Assembly (NCBI RefSeq): GCF_029193595.2 | Contig: NZ_CP135054.1 | Coordinates: forward strand, 1 to 64,000 | Length of the DNA: 64,000 nucleotides | DNA from: Providencia hangzhouensis | GTDB lineage: Bacteria; Pseudomonadota; Gammaproteobacteria; Enterobacterales; Enterobacteriaceae | Reading direction: 5' to 3' | Shown here: in pieces, positions 24,869 to 35,038 of the stretch | Layout of the letters: the number at the start of each line of letters is the position of its first letter | Position numbering within the stretch: the stretch's first letter is position 1 | Program-made: the position numbers and the translations under genes | The notes under the pieces: generated by a model | What the model saw: the letters and a program-made list of their open reading frames with translations, nothing else | Told to the model about the DNA's origin: nothing | The model's database searches: none

Positions 24869-27742
24869 TTAATCACTATTCTTTTTATAATACTTTTCTT
24901 TACTCATAAGTCCATTAGAGTCTGGTGTTTTTTCAACCCTTCGAGTATCCGTAATTAATCCTGCATCCATGTGCTTTTCTCTTTCTTTTTCCATTTTCAC
25001 TTCATGCTCTTGTATTTTTTCTTGGTGATTTAATTTGAGTTCATCATGACGTCGTTGAATTCCCACCGTGCCTTCATTTATTTTTCCTTTTACTGTACCA
25101 ATTTTATCTTGATATTCCTTTTCTTTTTCGGTGACTTTTTGAGCAGCGTCATGTTTTATTCCAGCATTCTGACTGAGCGTATTAACATCCTGTACATGAC
25201 CATCATATTCAGCCATTAAACTCTCTCCTGAAGGGATATTTCCTGCTGATGCCGTTTTATCCATGGCAACGATACTCGCCCGATTTTGTGCGTAATCATT
25301 TTTAACATTTGGAAGTAATCGGTCATTAATAAAATCTTTTGCCAACGCTTCACGTTCTCTTGCTATTGCTAAATCACTCGTATTACTTAATATCGCATCA
25401 GCGCGACTTGGCACGGCTTGTCGTACATAATTAGCAAACTCTTGGTCTAAGTTACTGTCAATCTGCGCACTATTATTCGTCACATAGCTGGCCATATCAC
25501 TGTACTCTTGGCTTTCGGTCGTACTGCGAGAATACTGCTCATATTGATTTTTAGCTGTATTCAGCGTTGCACTGAGCTGACTGATTTCCGAGCTAGCCTC
25601 ATTATCGTGACGATTTGTACCATCTGATATTTTACTGCTATTGAGTAGCTCAAGCCCTTCATTAAATTCCCGTGTCCGTTGAGCACTTTCTTCACTTCCT
25701 GCATCTTGATTTCTAGCACCTCTTTCTTGGGTACTATTTTGTGTGCTATCCGTATTTCTGGCATTACTATCAAGGTATCCCTGCACACCTCCAAATACTG
25801 GTAAAGAGAATCCCCCTTCAGCTTTTGCTCCTGCTGTTTTAGAGAAATCTACGCTATTACTGAATAATTTCGATAGTGCCTCTTCCGTTGTACTGTTATC
25901 CGCTTTTCGCTGAGAGTCCACTGCATTCTTGATTTTTCTGTAACCTTCACTCTGATTGCTACTTATCCCAGAATCTGTCATAGCGGATACAGTTGCACTG
26001 TTACCAAAGTTTTTACTAAATTGAGCTAATTGATTGGTTGCCACATTGACCGAACTTTGGAAAGCACTCATGGCTTGCGCAGCCGTTGCCTGTGCATGTT
26101 TAGCACTTTGCTGCAACGAACTCACCATCGCCTCACTGCCTTTAATGGATATTGGTAAGCGTGACATGGCACCACTGGTATCCATAATTTCTTGACCGCC
26201 ACTGGTCACCGTATTCATGGCACCGCTGGCGAGTTGTCGTGTCATTTGACCATCACGGAAACTCGAGTTGGTATCCCACTTATTGCCCGCCACATTATCC
26301 GTTTGCATATTATTAAACGCCCACGTTCCATCTGCGGCTTGCGATGAACTTGCTGATGCCGAACTGTTAATGGCCGTACCGAGATAATTTCCAGCCTGTG
26401 CGACAGCAGGACCTAACCCTTTCACAATCGCCATGGCAATAAACGGAATAGACAACGTTAACCAACCCGCAATTAATCCGATATCACTGTGGATTTGCTG
26501 AATATGCGCCTGATTCGCTAGGTTAAAGTCCAATCCATTGGTTTGCCCGCGCAAATAAAAGCTCGTTGCATGATTGAGTATGGCGAACATCGGTGCCCAG
26601 GATTGCAGATAAATAATTGACATGATGTAGTTAAATAACATACGTGTCGTCAGCGCATGAACCGTCATCAGCAGTATAAAAATGGGGAACAACGCCACAA
26701 TTAACGAAAACAAAATGGTATATAACAACGGCGTAAAACTAGTCGCCACTCTAGTCGATGTGGCCCATGAAAGCCGCATTTTATTATACGATGATGTGGA
26801 GGCTAAATTTACTAAACTGGCAGTATCGCCACTTTGTGCGCTGTACCCTGCAATCCCTTGTTTAAGGGCATTCCTGACAACAGAGCTACGCATTAATTGA
26901 CTGGCGGTTTCACTGCCTGAGTAGTAATAATTGTAGCTATCTCCAAGCATCGAAGCAAAAAGCACATCCGAATTTGGACGTCCACCAAAAATGCGCCTAA
27001 CAGTATATCGCCATGTTTGCCCTGTTGAACCAGTATCCGTATTAATCGCGTTCATCAGTACATTTTTAGCTAAATCTTGGCACGTCCAAAAGCCCGCAGG
27101 TGAAGCTTCGTTATTACCCTCTGGCACCATTACACCCCGAAGCGGACTTGGATTTCGAAAAATTACAGTGTAAGGGTCTCGACTGTTCATCAATTCTTGG
27201 AATGAGTACTTATGGTTAATTAGGATGTCGCCGATGACACAGTTTTTGGTGTATAAACTCATCAATTCAGCTATATCACCATTCACTGACATGACATCAC
27301 TGACATTTCCGACTAAATTTGCCCCAAATAACATGCCCGTTTTACTGTAACTTAATGAGTCTGGCATATGGAAAATTGACTCATACAATTCCGTTAAACT
27401 TGTACCAATGGAACTTATCATATGCGCAGGGGCAGCTAACCCGAGCGGAACATTATCGACAAGATAAACCCCTGTGGGGTCGGTTCGGTCGATTATCTGC
27501 ACAGAACGCTTAGGGCCAAGGAGTACACTGGAAACCAAAATAATGTAAGCGGCAAACTTGATGACCTCCTTCGGGTCATGCCCTCGTAGATACACCACAA
27601 AGAAAGAGGCAGCAGAAATAAGCAAAGCAATACGGAACATGGATTCCCATGATGAAGAGCCCACAATCGCCGCGACGCCATTGAAGACCTGCATCATGTA
27701 TTCACCACCGCCTAAGACATACACGGTATCGATAGAAGCCAT
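24869..27742 (-). CDS. traG: TraG mating-pair stabilisation protein
   Basis: A 957-residue inner-membrane protein needed for pilus assembly (N-terminal half) and for mating-pair stabilisation and exclusion specificity (C-terminal half). It has several transmembrane helices in residues 1-110 and 330-450, followed by a long periplasmic region rich in Ser, Asn and Gln. Length and order (traH-traG) match F TraG (938 aa). The C-terminal part is expected to recognise the cognate exclusion protein. Confidence 0.93.
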   Translation of the reverse strand: MASIDTVYVLGGGEYMMQVFNGVAAIVGSSSWESMFRIALLISAASFFVVYLRGHDPKEVIKFAAYIILVSSVLLGPKRSVQIIDRTDPTGVYLVDNVPLGLAAPAHMISSIGTSLTELYESIFHMPDSLSYSKTGMLFGANLVGNVSDVMSVNGDIAELMSLYTKNCVIGDILINHKYSFQELMNSRDPYTVIFRNPSPLRGVMVPEGNNEASPAGFWTCQDLAKNVLMNAINTDTGSTGQTWRYTVRRIFGGRPNSDVLFASMLGDSYNYYYSGSETASQLMRSSVVRNALKQGIAGYSAQSGDTASLVNLASTSSYNKMRLSWATSTRVATSFTPLLYTILFSLIVALFPIFILLMTVHALTTRMLFNYIMSIIYLQSWAPMFAILNHATSFYLRGQTNGLDFNLANQAHIQQIHSDIGLIAGWLTLSIPFIAMAIVKGLGPAVAQAGNYLGTAINSSASASSSQAADGTWAFNNMQTDNVAGNKWDTNSSFRDGQMTRQLASGAMNTVTSGGQEIMDTSGAMSRLPISIKGSEAMVSSLQQSAKHAQATAAQAMSAFQSSVNVATNQLAQFSKNFGNSATVSAMTDSGISSNQSEGYRKIKNAVDSQRKADNSTTEEALSKLFSNSVDFSKTAGAKAEGGFSLPVFGGVQGYLDSNARNTDSTQNSTQERGARNQDAGSEESAQRTREFNEGLELLNSSKISDGTNRHDNEASSEISQLSATLNTAKNQYEQYSRSTTESQEYSDMASYVTNNSAQIDSNLDQEFANYVRQAVPSRADAILSNTSDLAIAREREALAKDFINDRLLPNVKNDYAQNRASIVAMDKTASAGNIPSGESLMAEYDGHVQDVNTLSQNAGIKHDAAQKVTEKEKEYQDKIGTVKGKINEGTVGIQRRHDELKLNHQEKIQEHEVKMEKEREKHMDAGLITDTRRVEKTPDSNGLMSKEKYYKKNSD

Positions 27743-27748
27743 AATGGA

Positions 27749-29137
27749 TTAACCTCCCTGCTGTGTTTTTTGTTCTGGGGTAAACATATTGAAATGATAG
27801 TTACGCTGGTAACGCTCTTGTAATTGACTGGATGTCTGCTGACGCAAGTAACTCATTTGCCGTTCCATTTCCATCAACACATTGGCTTTCACATCAACTT
27901 GACGTTGTAAGTCTTCTAATTGTCGGCTCGCCTCTGAAACGTTTTCTCGTAACAATTTCATCGGTTCTTCAGGAAAGTTTCGATTAGCCATTGCTATTTT
28001 GGCTTGGTCAATCAGCTCTAAAAGATACTGAAGTAAAATGTCATACGCGATGTAATCTGACAGCGCAGGTAATATTGACACATTTAGATTGAGTTGCATC
28101 GGGTCGACCAAATATCGCAAAATTGGAATTGACGTACTTTGAATAAACCCTTTTTCCGCAGGCGTTAAGGCTGTGTCGTCTTTTAACTTGCTTTGTATTT
28201 GACTAATGGTTTTCGATACCAATGAATTTAAGCCATTTGCTTTTGTGACTGTTACCGTTTTCTTTTTAAGCTCTAAGCAACCATTGACCGAGACACATCC
28301 TTCAATATTAATCGTTCCGCCATACATTAACGCCTTAATAAGCTCTTGCCGATTAACCTTGGGTATTGTTGTCGTGACCTGATTATCTTTTCCAAAAATT
28401 AAGGTGCCAGTAAGATTCATAATCAGCTCTTTGAGCTCATTATCCCCATCCAACATCTTGTTGCTATTGAGTACTTCCCACATCAAATTTTTATTTTGGA
28501 TAACCTGATCTTTCATATTATCTGGAGCACGATTAAAGGCGTTATTCATTTGCCCGCCAACAGTACACCCCTGACGCGATGCCGCCCAGTCCGAAAACAT
28601 ATTGGTTTGCCCTGCAATATCTTGGCAAATTTTTTGTGATTGAACAGTATTGGTTGGCCATAAGCCGCCCACAATACCTTGTGCCGCTTGGCAGGAAGAA
28701 ATATTCATACTATTCACATCAGAAGCTAATTGCTGTAAAAAATCTTTAGCCGACTTTAATTCCGGAACGGTAGTCTGCAATGCTAAATCGAAGAAATAAC
28801 CGGTGGAATTTTGCATTAACTGTTTCACAAACTGCTGAAGCTGCTCACCGTTAATATGAGAGAATGAACCTAAATAGGCATCAATTCCCCCGCATCCTGC
28901 ATTAAGTGATGGCGGCGTGAATGACGCAATTTGCAGCTGTTTGACTTGATTTCGGATAAACAGATTCCCGCCTGTGGCATAACCTGCGGCTTGTCCTTGC
29001 CACGCCCTAGCATCGGTGGCATTCCCTTCAAATCCCAATTTATTGAAGAAATTGTTCATATCACTGTTCACATTGGCAACAGCCACCGTGTGACTGAATA
29101 ACGCCGAACACATGACAGCAATGAGTCCTTTACGCAT
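27749..29137 (-). CDS. traH: TraH pilus assembly protein
   Basis: A 462-residue periplasmic protein of the F-type pilus assembly complex, about the size of F TraH. It has a signal peptide (residues 1-21), several cysteine motifs (AGCGGIDAYLGSF, CQDIAGQ, GCVSVNGC) and a C-terminal coiled coil (QLEDLQRQVDVKANVLMEMERQ, described by its first and last residues). It is followed after 6 bp by traG. Confidence 0.94.
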   Translation of the reverse strand: MRKGLIAVMCSALFSHTVAVANVNSDMNNFFNKLGFEGNATDARAWQGQAAGYATGGNLFIRNQVKQLQIASFTPPSLNAGCGGIDAYLGSFSHINGEQLQQFVKQLMQNSTGYFFDLALQTTVPELKSAKDFLQQLASDVNSMNISSCQAAQGIVGGLWPTNTVQSQKICQDIAGQTNMFSDWAASRQGCTVGGQMNNAFNRAPDNMKDQVIQNKNLMWEVLNSNKMLDGDNELKELIMNLTGTLIFGKDNQVTTTIPKVNRQELIKALMYGGTINIEGCVSVNGCLELKKKTVTVTKANGLNSLVSKTISQIQSKLKDDTALTPAEKGFIQSTSIPILRYLVDPMQLNLNVSILPALSDYIAYDILLQYLLELIDQAKIAMANRNFPEEPMKLLRENVSEASRQLEDLQRQVDVKANVLMEMERQMSYLRQQTSSQLQERYQRNYHFNMFTPEQKTQQGG

Positions 29138-29175
29138 TAGGGCCTCCGGATTGAAGATAAATAGGCCAACACGAA

Positions 29176-29201
29176 AATAAGGCAGGGTTTATCGCCTTAT
29201 T
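29176..29201 (-). repeat. Hairpin upstream of traH
   Basis: AATAAGGC and GCCTTATT flank a 10-nt loop in the 196-bp gap before traH. It could be a weak internal terminator that RfaH-modified polymerase would pass. No gene is seen in this gap. Confidence 0.5.
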
Positions 29202-29333
29202 CCAGCAAGGAATAGGGTTAATTAAATCATTCATTGTGGGTAAACCTTATTGAGTGCCATCACCCGCAACGTTGCTGCGTGTCGGCATTAAATTTAAACG
29301 TGAGATTAAAGGGAGATAACGAGCAAAATAGCG

Positions 29334-29429
29334 TTATTTCATTGAAGAATGAGAACCAAACTCGGTGATGAACGCTTTCACTAACGGCTCAATCAGTGGG
29401 TCGATTATGTGATAATCTGGCTTTTTCAT
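29334..29429 (-). CDS. 31-residue peptide overlapping the trbF-position gene
   Basis: An ATG at 29429 overlaps the stop of the preceding gene (ATGA) and opens a 31-codon frame (MKKPDYHIIDPLIEP...). The tight coupling argues for translation. No signal sequence or known family is seen. It could also be chance. Confidence 0.35.
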   Translation of the reverse strand: MKKPDYHIIDPLIEPLVKAFITEFGSHSSMK

Positions 29430-29830
29430 TTGACTAACTTCTTTTTTAACCGAGTGATTTTAAACTGCGCAAAGTAATATTCGATCCAAGAAAATACCCC
29501 TATCACAAGGTGTTTTATCGCAATACCCCAAAAACAAAAGGGCACAACATACATAGCCACATTCCACAGTCCTTTTGTTCCTAAATAGTTAGGGTCAGCG
29601 TCGAGTTTACTCTCTGGCCAACACGCCATCTCAAAAACCTGACGCATCACAAACCAAAGAACCAAACCGGCGATAACAAACCCAAGAAACTCAGAGGTGC
29701 TCTGGTCTTGGCGTTTCGCTTCACAGGATTGGTATTTTCTTAATTCACGAATTCTTTTTTGAAATTTTGCATTTTGCTCACAACTTAATTCATCATGATT
29801 TTCGGTATCGACTTGATTATCACTCATCAT
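29426..29830 (-). CDS. Two-helix membrane protein in the trbF position
   Basis: A 134-residue protein with a charged N-terminal region (residues 1-45), two hydrophobic segments (about 48-68 and 88-112) and a basic C-terminus. It sits between trbB and traH, where F carries trbJ and trbF. TrbF of F is a membrane protein of similar size, but I see no clear sequence match. Function unknown. Confidence 0.55.
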   Translation of the reverse strand: MMSDNQVDTENHDELSCEQNAKFQKRIRELRKYQSCEAKRQDQSTSEFLGFVIAGLVLWFVMRQVFEMACWPESKLDADPNYLGTKGLWNVAMYVVPFCFWGIAIKHLVIGVFSWIEYYFAQFKITRLKKKLVK

Positions 29831-29960
29831 ACGACCTCTATTTTAAAAAGTTAAAGATAGGCCAGGAGTTAAAGTACCTATCCCCACAGACCTAACACTA
29901 AAAAAAGCACTTATTACACATCTTTTTGCGCTTTACGCATTTTCAGTCACCAACTCTCCT

Positions 29961-30500
29961 TTATTGTGTCGCCAACATTAAGTTACTGTTGATTCGGTTC
30001 ATCACGTCCTGCATGTCCGTTAGCCCTTGTAGCAGCGGATAAGTTCGTAGCGTATTCACGTCCACCAAAAAAACCGTGGGCGTGATGACTTGTAACCCTG
30101 TTCCAAAAAAAGACTGCACGACCTCAGGCGGAGCGGGAATGGCATTCGGAAAAGCCATATCCCCTTTCCCATCGAGGGTATACGGGAATACACTTAACCC
30201 CGTTTGTGCAGATAACAACGCAAGTTGTGGGTCAAATTGATGACAATACGGACAACTCGACTGCATAAAGAGAACCAACGTATAATCATTCAAATTCACC
30301 ACGTTGCCATTGGGTAACGAATACGGTTTCACTGGCGGCTTAGCGGGAATAACGGTTTCAGGCTTGGATGTTTCAGTACTCATATTGGATTGGGCGTTTG
30401 CTTCCATTTTATGGGACTCAAGCGCGGCAATTTCATCCATCACACTAGCCTGAGCTACACTGAAACTAAACAGCAAAAAGGAAAAAAGTAACGCTCTCAT
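29961..30500 (-). CDS. trbB: TrbB thiol-disulfide isomerase
   Basis: A 179-residue periplasmic thioredoxin-fold protein with a signal peptide (cleavage near AQA) and the active site SSCPYC. A cis-proline region is visible near VITPTVF. In F, TrbB acts as a disulfide isomerase for cysteine-rich transfer proteins such as TraH, TraU and TraN, all present here. It overlaps the next upstream gene by 4 bp. Confidence 0.92.
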   Translation of the reverse strand: MRALLFSFLLFSFSVAQASVMDEIAALESHKMEANAQSNMSTETSKPETVIPAKPPVKPYSLPNGNVVNLNDYTLVLFMQSSCPYCHQFDPQLALLSAQTGLSVFPYTLDGKGDMAFPNAIPAPPEVVQSFFGTGLQVITPTVFLVDVNTLRTYPLLQGLTDMQDVMNRINSNLMLATQ

Positions 30501-30787
30501 GGGTGCTTCTCCTTATTTCCTCCGCCCTGAAAGGCTTGCCAGGCACGAACAGCCGCATACAAAAATCCGGCCACACCCACTGCGACACCGACGGCAAAGA
30601 TAAAGACCGTACCCATATCTTGTACCCATTGAAGGGTTAACAGTAAATCGTCAGTGATACTGGCTTTACGCACTTTCAGTAACATTTCAATCAAGCACCA
30701 AAACACCACGGCCGCTATCATGAGCGCAATGCCAACATACAATAACGCATTCTCAATTAATCGAGCTTTTAAGGTTCTTTCCATCAT
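30497..30787 (-). CDS. Small two-helix membrane protein between traF and trbB (TraQ position)
   Basis: A 96-residue protein with two hydrophobic segments and a polar C-terminal tail (QGGGNKEKHP). F carries trbA, artA and traQ between traF and trbB. TraQ, the pilin chaperone, is 94 residues with a similar layout. The sequence match is not convincing, so a TraQ role is inferred from place and size only. The start at 30787 or 30784 avoids most of the overlap with traF. Confidence 0.55.
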   Translation of the reverse strand: MMERTLKARLIENALLYVGIALMIAAVVFWCLIEMLLKVRKASITDDLLLTLQWVQDMGTVFIFAVGVAVGVAGFLYAAVRAWQAFQGGGNKEKHP

Positions 30788-30794
30788 TCTATTC

Positions 30795-31583
30795 TCAATA
30801 GTTCGGGGTAAAATCGGTCGCAATATCTAAAAAGCGACGTTCTAGCGCATCTTGGGTCATAAACCCGTAGGCCAACGGCTGGTAAGATTCGTTTTTCGGA
30901 TCAACCAAGAACAGGGCAGGAAAATGGGTGATTTGCATTTTTGCCACTTGCCCGTTGTCTGGCTTGGTGTTCGGCAATTGCTGGCTACGCTGACCATCCA
31001 CCGATATCGGGATAAGCACAACCCCGTGTTGTTCAGCAAACTGCGCCACCACACTGGCTAACTGGTTATCCAACGGCTCACCGCCCCGATAGAAGAAAAA
31101 CAATCCGTACTGTGATGCTAACTGCGAAATAGCCTGTTTTTCTTTATTGCGTAATGTGGATAGCTGCTGAGGCACCGTGCTGTTATAAAAGGAATGCTCC
31201 AAGTTGTAATCAAGTGCAGGGTGTAGCAGCAGAGCTTTTTGCACAGAGCGTTCAAACTTTCCAGATTGATTGAGCCAATACCGCTGAAGTGCCACGAATT
31301 TCGCGGCATTCTCAGGGGTTGGCTGCATAATCGCCGTGTCTAACGCTTCTGCCGTTAACTTTTGCATCACCTTTTTTTGTAAGGTCGGTGATAACGTCGA
31401 CAGCGGGATTTGTTCTGGCTCAGGCGGCTCCTCTTCGTCTTCCGGTTGCGGCTCGTTATACCAGTGCCAACCGACGATGGGTTCATCTACATACGTTCGT
31501 GTTTCGACCCTTTCCGCATTGTTGGCCAATCCCGCGACAGGTATCACCAAACTGATGAATAACATAAAAATCCGTCTTGTCAT
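30795..31583 (-). CDS. traF: TraF pilus assembly protein
   Basis: A 262-residue periplasmic protein with a signal peptide (cleavage near GLA) and a C-terminal thioredoxin-like fold lacking the CXXC pair (HFPALFLVDP), as in F TraF (247 aa). The N-terminal motif VGWHWYNEP is typical. An acidic proline-rich stretch (EDEEEPPEPEQ) follows. It overlaps traN by 4 bp. Confidence 0.95.
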   Translation of the reverse strand: MTRRIFMLFISLVIPVAGLANNAERVETRTYVDEPIVGWHWYNEPQPEDEEEPPEPEQIPLSTLSPTLQKKVMQKLTAEALDTAIMQPTPENAAKFVALQRYWLNQSGKFERSVQKALLLHPALDYNLEHSFYNSTVPQQLSTLRNKEKQAISQLASQYGLFFFYRGGEPLDNQLASVVAQFAEQHGVVLIPISVDGQRSQQLPNTKPDNGQVAKMQITHFPALFLVDPKNESYQPLAYGFMTQDALERRFLDIATDFTPNY

Positions 31584-33418
31584 CCTTGTCCCCCTTGCCC
31601 TTGCAGGCCATTGGCGATTTGATTTTTCACGCGGTCAATCAGTTCTTGGTCAGCGGGGATATCCGTGCCCGACTCCAAATCGGAATAGAAATCCGCAAAA
31701 TTCAGTCGGTCAAAGTTAATGGCCTGCAATTCATCGACGGTGATACCGCGACAATCACTGCTTTTGGCGCTACCAAACCCAATCCGTAACTGCCCCCCAC
31801 GCCCTTGCTCTTGCACGATTTTGGCGAGCTTACTGTCAAACACGCAGTAGGCTTCTTTCTTCTGAAGACACACCCCGAGGACTTTATTCGAGCAATAGGA
31901 ACCGACATAAATGGTCAGATTGCGACTTTTGGCTTTACCGAGAGCTTTTTCTTCACTGTCACAGTGCGCCAGCCCCACATCACTCCCCCAACCACCACTT
32001 TTGCAGCAGTTATTAAACCCCGCGGCAGCTTTACGACAGGTATAACGCTGACCCGTAAAGGCCCTGACGTTCACGTCATTGAGCTCTGCCACATCTTCCC
32101 CTGCGGCGGCCACTGCGGCTAAAGCCGATACCGCTTTTTGGAAACTGTTCGCCTTGTCATTCTTGATTTGGTCACACTCACCGCTGGCACAAATCAGCTC
32201 AACACCGCACATTTTCCCCCCCCCCGTCAGCCCTTTTTCACAGGAAAACACCGCTTGCTCACGCAAACACGTACTGCCAACGGATTCAATACAGGTGGTT
32301 TTCACAATGGTACACGCGGGATTTTTCATGTAGTCACCACAACTGCCACTATCCGCCGACTGCTTGGCGTAATAATCGGTGTACTGCCAACATTCACTGT
32401 AAACATCGTATTTTTTACCACCCACAGTGACCGTTTTGGTGCCCCCTTTTTCCGTACATTGGGTTTCCACCTTCACTTCTTCGGATTTATCAAACGGACA
32501 ATGTTCAACCCATTCAATTTTGGGCGATGGCGTTTTAACTTTAACTGTCACCATCATATTTAAGGTTAAGGTCGCCGTTTTTGTTGACGCAAAGGCTTGA
32601 TAAACCAATTCTTGAATACCCACTCGACACAACTCGCCATTGTTACCGACACAAATCCGATTGGAGGCAATAATTTCCCCCTCTTTCAACGCCATATTTC
32701 GTGCATTTAATGTGTAACGACTTGCATTTAACATTTGAAATGTCGTATTCATAAAAATGACATGCTGATTAAATAAAAACCCCGAGTTCAGTGTTAAGGT
32801 TGCACTTTGAATGGTGCCTGTGACGGGAGATTTGAACGAAAACGACCATCGGTCACCATGCCAGTGGTAAGCAAAATCAGAGGGCGGCACAACAATCGTT
32901 TGATTTTCCCACCCGTCAACCTCCTCCCACGTAATTTTGGCTGTGCGAGTACAGGCTAAACTGGCTGCGGGCGTTCGCTCACATTGATGTGACGTGATTT
33001 CAGTTTTATCCAGCATCACATCCTGACACGGCACCGTAATTTTCCCGCTTTCTGACTCCGCCTTTTCCCGCATATCAATGCCGGCTTTTAAGAACGGCGC
33101 GTCCAAATCTAACTTATCCGGTGGGCGATTTTTCATGACCTCCATCGTGGTTTGCCCCGCCTCCGTGTCATTCATCGCTTTCATGCCCGCATTTTCCAGC
33201 CCCGAGGCTGCGCCTGACGTCACTCCACCGTAATAGCCACTTTCTGACGGATTAGCGGTATAGTTCGGAATGATATTGGCGGGGTTGGTGTTTTTTATCG
33301 TATCTGTGCCCGTGTTTTTCAGGCTATTCGCAAATTCCGACCCGGCTTTATAATCATTGGCAGCAAACCCCAGTGACAGAGCCCCCACGCCACATAATGC
33401 AATCAATAACCGTTTCAT
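31580..33418 (-). CDS. traN: TraN outer-membrane mating-pair stabilisation protein
   Basis: A 612-residue cysteine-rich outer-membrane protein that contacts the recipient surface and sets host preference in F-like plasmids. It has a signal peptide MKRLLIALCGVGALSLGFA, more than 20 cysteines in the C-terminal half, and motifs such as CCKSGGWGSDVGLAHC. The ATG at 33418 overlaps the trbC stop (TAATG); longer frames are not used. The receptor-binding tip (roughly residues 170-330) would predict the receptor class, but I cannot type it by reading. Confidence 0.94.
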   Translation of the reverse strand: MKRLLIALCGVGALSLGFAANDYKAGSEFANSLKNTGTDTIKNTNPANIIPNYTANPSESGYYGGVTSGAASGLENAGMKAMNDTEAGQTTMEVMKNRPPDKLDLDAPFLKAGIDMREKAESESGKITVPCQDVMLDKTEITSHQCERTPAASLACTRTAKITWEEVDGWENQTIVVPPSDFAYHWHGDRWSFSFKSPVTGTIQSATLTLNSGFLFNQHVIFMNTTFQMLNASRYTLNARNMALKEGEIIASNRICVGNNGELCRVGIQELVYQAFASTKTATLTLNMMVTVKVKTPSPKIEWVEHCPFDKSEEVKVETQCTEKGGTKTVTVGGKKYDVYSECWQYTDYYAKQSADSGSCGDYMKNPACTIVKTTCIESVGSTCLREQAVFSCEKGLTGGGKMCGVELICASGECDQIKNDKANSFQKAVSALAAVAAAGEDVAELNDVNVRAFTGQRYTCRKAAAGFNNCCKSGGWGSDVGLAHCDSEEKALGKAKSRNLTIYVGSYCSNKVLGVCLQKKEAYCVFDSKLAKIVQEQGRGGQLRIGFGSAKSSDCRGITVDELQAINFDRLNFADFYSDLESGTDIPADQELIDRVKNQIANGLQGQGGQG

Positions 33419-34035
33419 TATTGTGCCCTCGATACCAGCCAATCTCGGGCAACCTGATGGCAATCGCCACTGCTGGCAATCCGTTCAATGGCAGATATCA
33501 AACGAATATTGCCGTATATCACATCAAAATCGTGCTCACAGCGCACCACCAGTGCGGGCACTTGCGTAATGCCGTATTGTGCAAAGGTTTTCGGGTCGAT
33601 TTGTACGCCGCCTTCACCACTGTCTTTGGTCAGTTCAAACACGGCACTGGCCGTTTTGCGAAAGTCATTGTCAATCAAGCCATTAATCAAGGTGGGGATA
33701 CCAAGCTGCGTGGCTTCAGGCACCATCTGTTTGAGTCCCGCTTCAGGAATAGAAAACGACACAAAATAGATAAACGGAGTTTCCTGAACTGCTTGAGCTT
33801 TAGCCGCATCGGCAACTTGTTGCTGCGCTTGCTGCTGTTTGGCTAATAAGCTATCAATCCAGGCTTTATCCTTGGCCGAGATTTCCGGTGGCTTAAAGCC
33901 ATCCGGCGGCAAGGAGTGTTCGAGCAAGGCCGCGCTTTGGTCGCGCAGCTGTTCTAAAAACTGTTGGTCATCCGTTAAGGCATGACTCGTCGGCGCAAGC
34001 AGCACGCTTGCGAATAAAAAGAAAACGGATTTCAT
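33418..34035 (-). CDS. trbC: TrbC pilus assembly protein
   Basis: A 205-residue periplasmic protein with a signal peptide (cleavage near SHA) and the conserved YFVSFSIPEAGLKQM block of F-type TrbC (212 aa). It works with TraW in pilus assembly. The ATG at 34035 is chosen because the signal peptide starts there. A longer frame to 34122 overlaps traU. Confidence 0.93.
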   Translation of the reverse strand: MKSVFFLFASVLLAPTSHALTDDQQFLEQLRDQSAALLEHSLPPDGFKPPEISAKDKAWIDSLLAKQQQAQQQVADAAKAQAVQETPFIYFVSFSIPEAGLKQMVPEATQLGIPTLINGLIDNDFRKTASAVFELTKDSGEGGVQIDPKTFAQYGITQVPALVVRCEHDFDVIYGNIRLISAIERIASSGDCHQVARDWLVSRAQ

Positions 34036-34051
34036 GAAAAAGGACCTCGTG

Positions 34052-35038
34052 TTAGAGGAAAACGCAGTTACGTTTACGCCAGATGAGATAACCGAAGTTT
34101 TTACGACTGTTGGGTGAAGCATGCCCCGTTTGCCAGCGCATCACCGAGCGCCCAAAGGGATGACATTGTGCGGTATCCGGGTACATATTCACCATTTGAT
34201 AGCGATAACGGTCTTTCGGGATAATGGGCGACGGATAGGTGTAGCACACCTCCTGATTCTTCCCGACGCTGTTCATCACCAAACCTTGCCGATGTAACTT
34301 AAACGCCATTCGCTCAGACAGCAGAACCGAGGAAGCCTGCGGACTAAATTCATTGCCCGTATATCCCGTAAACGGATACATACTGCCTTGTGAACCGGCA
34401 CACCAAAAGAGTGCATTTAACGGCTTACTGCCAATACTGGCAATCGCATCGGCGGCGCACGCCCCTTGCGCGATGGGATTGGCAAAGACAAAGGCTTCAG
34501 GGGCAATAATCGACGACAACGAACTGTCATTCCACAGTGGGTCTAGCTCCGACAAATAGGCGATATCCATATCCCCACGCTCTAAACAGCCTGCCGAGGT
34601 AATGATATTGAGCCAATAGGTCAGTGGGTATTTGTACCAATGGACATGGTAAAACGCCCCTTGGGTGGCAGGGTCATTTTGCGTGCCTTTTCCCGCGCCC
34701 ATTTTACCGACATTGATGTTAAAGCCACCTAAATTCACCATGCAATACGGTGAACGGGTCACATCGGTCAGGGCAAAGGGCTCCCAATAGCCAATCGCTA
34801 AACCAATGCGGTATAAAATCCCCATCGGGCAAATTTGTATCGGCATCGAGGGGTTTTCTGTATCCGGTGCCACACCAGGGAAAACAGGCACATTACCAAT
34901 CGTCATGGGAAACAGGCAATCCCAACAAATATCGGTGATCGGATTAACAAAATTTCCCTCACATAACGCATCGGCTTTCGTGGGGGCTGACAGAAAAACA
35001 CTGCCGAGTAAACACGCACTGACAAGCCATTTTTTCAT
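34052..35038 (-). CDS. traU: TraU mating-pair stabilisation protein
   Basis: A 328-residue periplasmic cysteine-rich protein almost the length of F TraU (330 aa). It has a signal peptide (cleavage near TKA) and the motifs CWDCLFPMTIGN and HVHWYKYPLTYWL. It is needed for DNA transfer rather than pilus formation in F. It overlaps traW by one base. Confidence 0.96.
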   Translation of the reverse strand: MKKWLVSACLLGSVFLSAPTKADALCEGNFVNPITDICWDCLFPMTIGNVPVFPGVAPDTENPSMPIQICPMGILYRIGLAIGYWEPFALTDVTRSPYCMVNLGGFNINVGKMGAGKGTQNDPATQGAFYHVHWYKYPLTYWLNIITSAGCLERGDMDIAYLSELDPLWNDSSLSSIIAPEAFVFANPIAQGACAADAIASIGSKPLNALFWCAGSQGSMYPFTGYTGNEFSPQASSVLLSERMAFKLHRQGLVMNSVGKNQEVCYTYPSPIIPKDRYRYQMVNMYPDTAQCHPFGRSVMRWQTGHASPNSRKNFGYLIWRKRNCVFL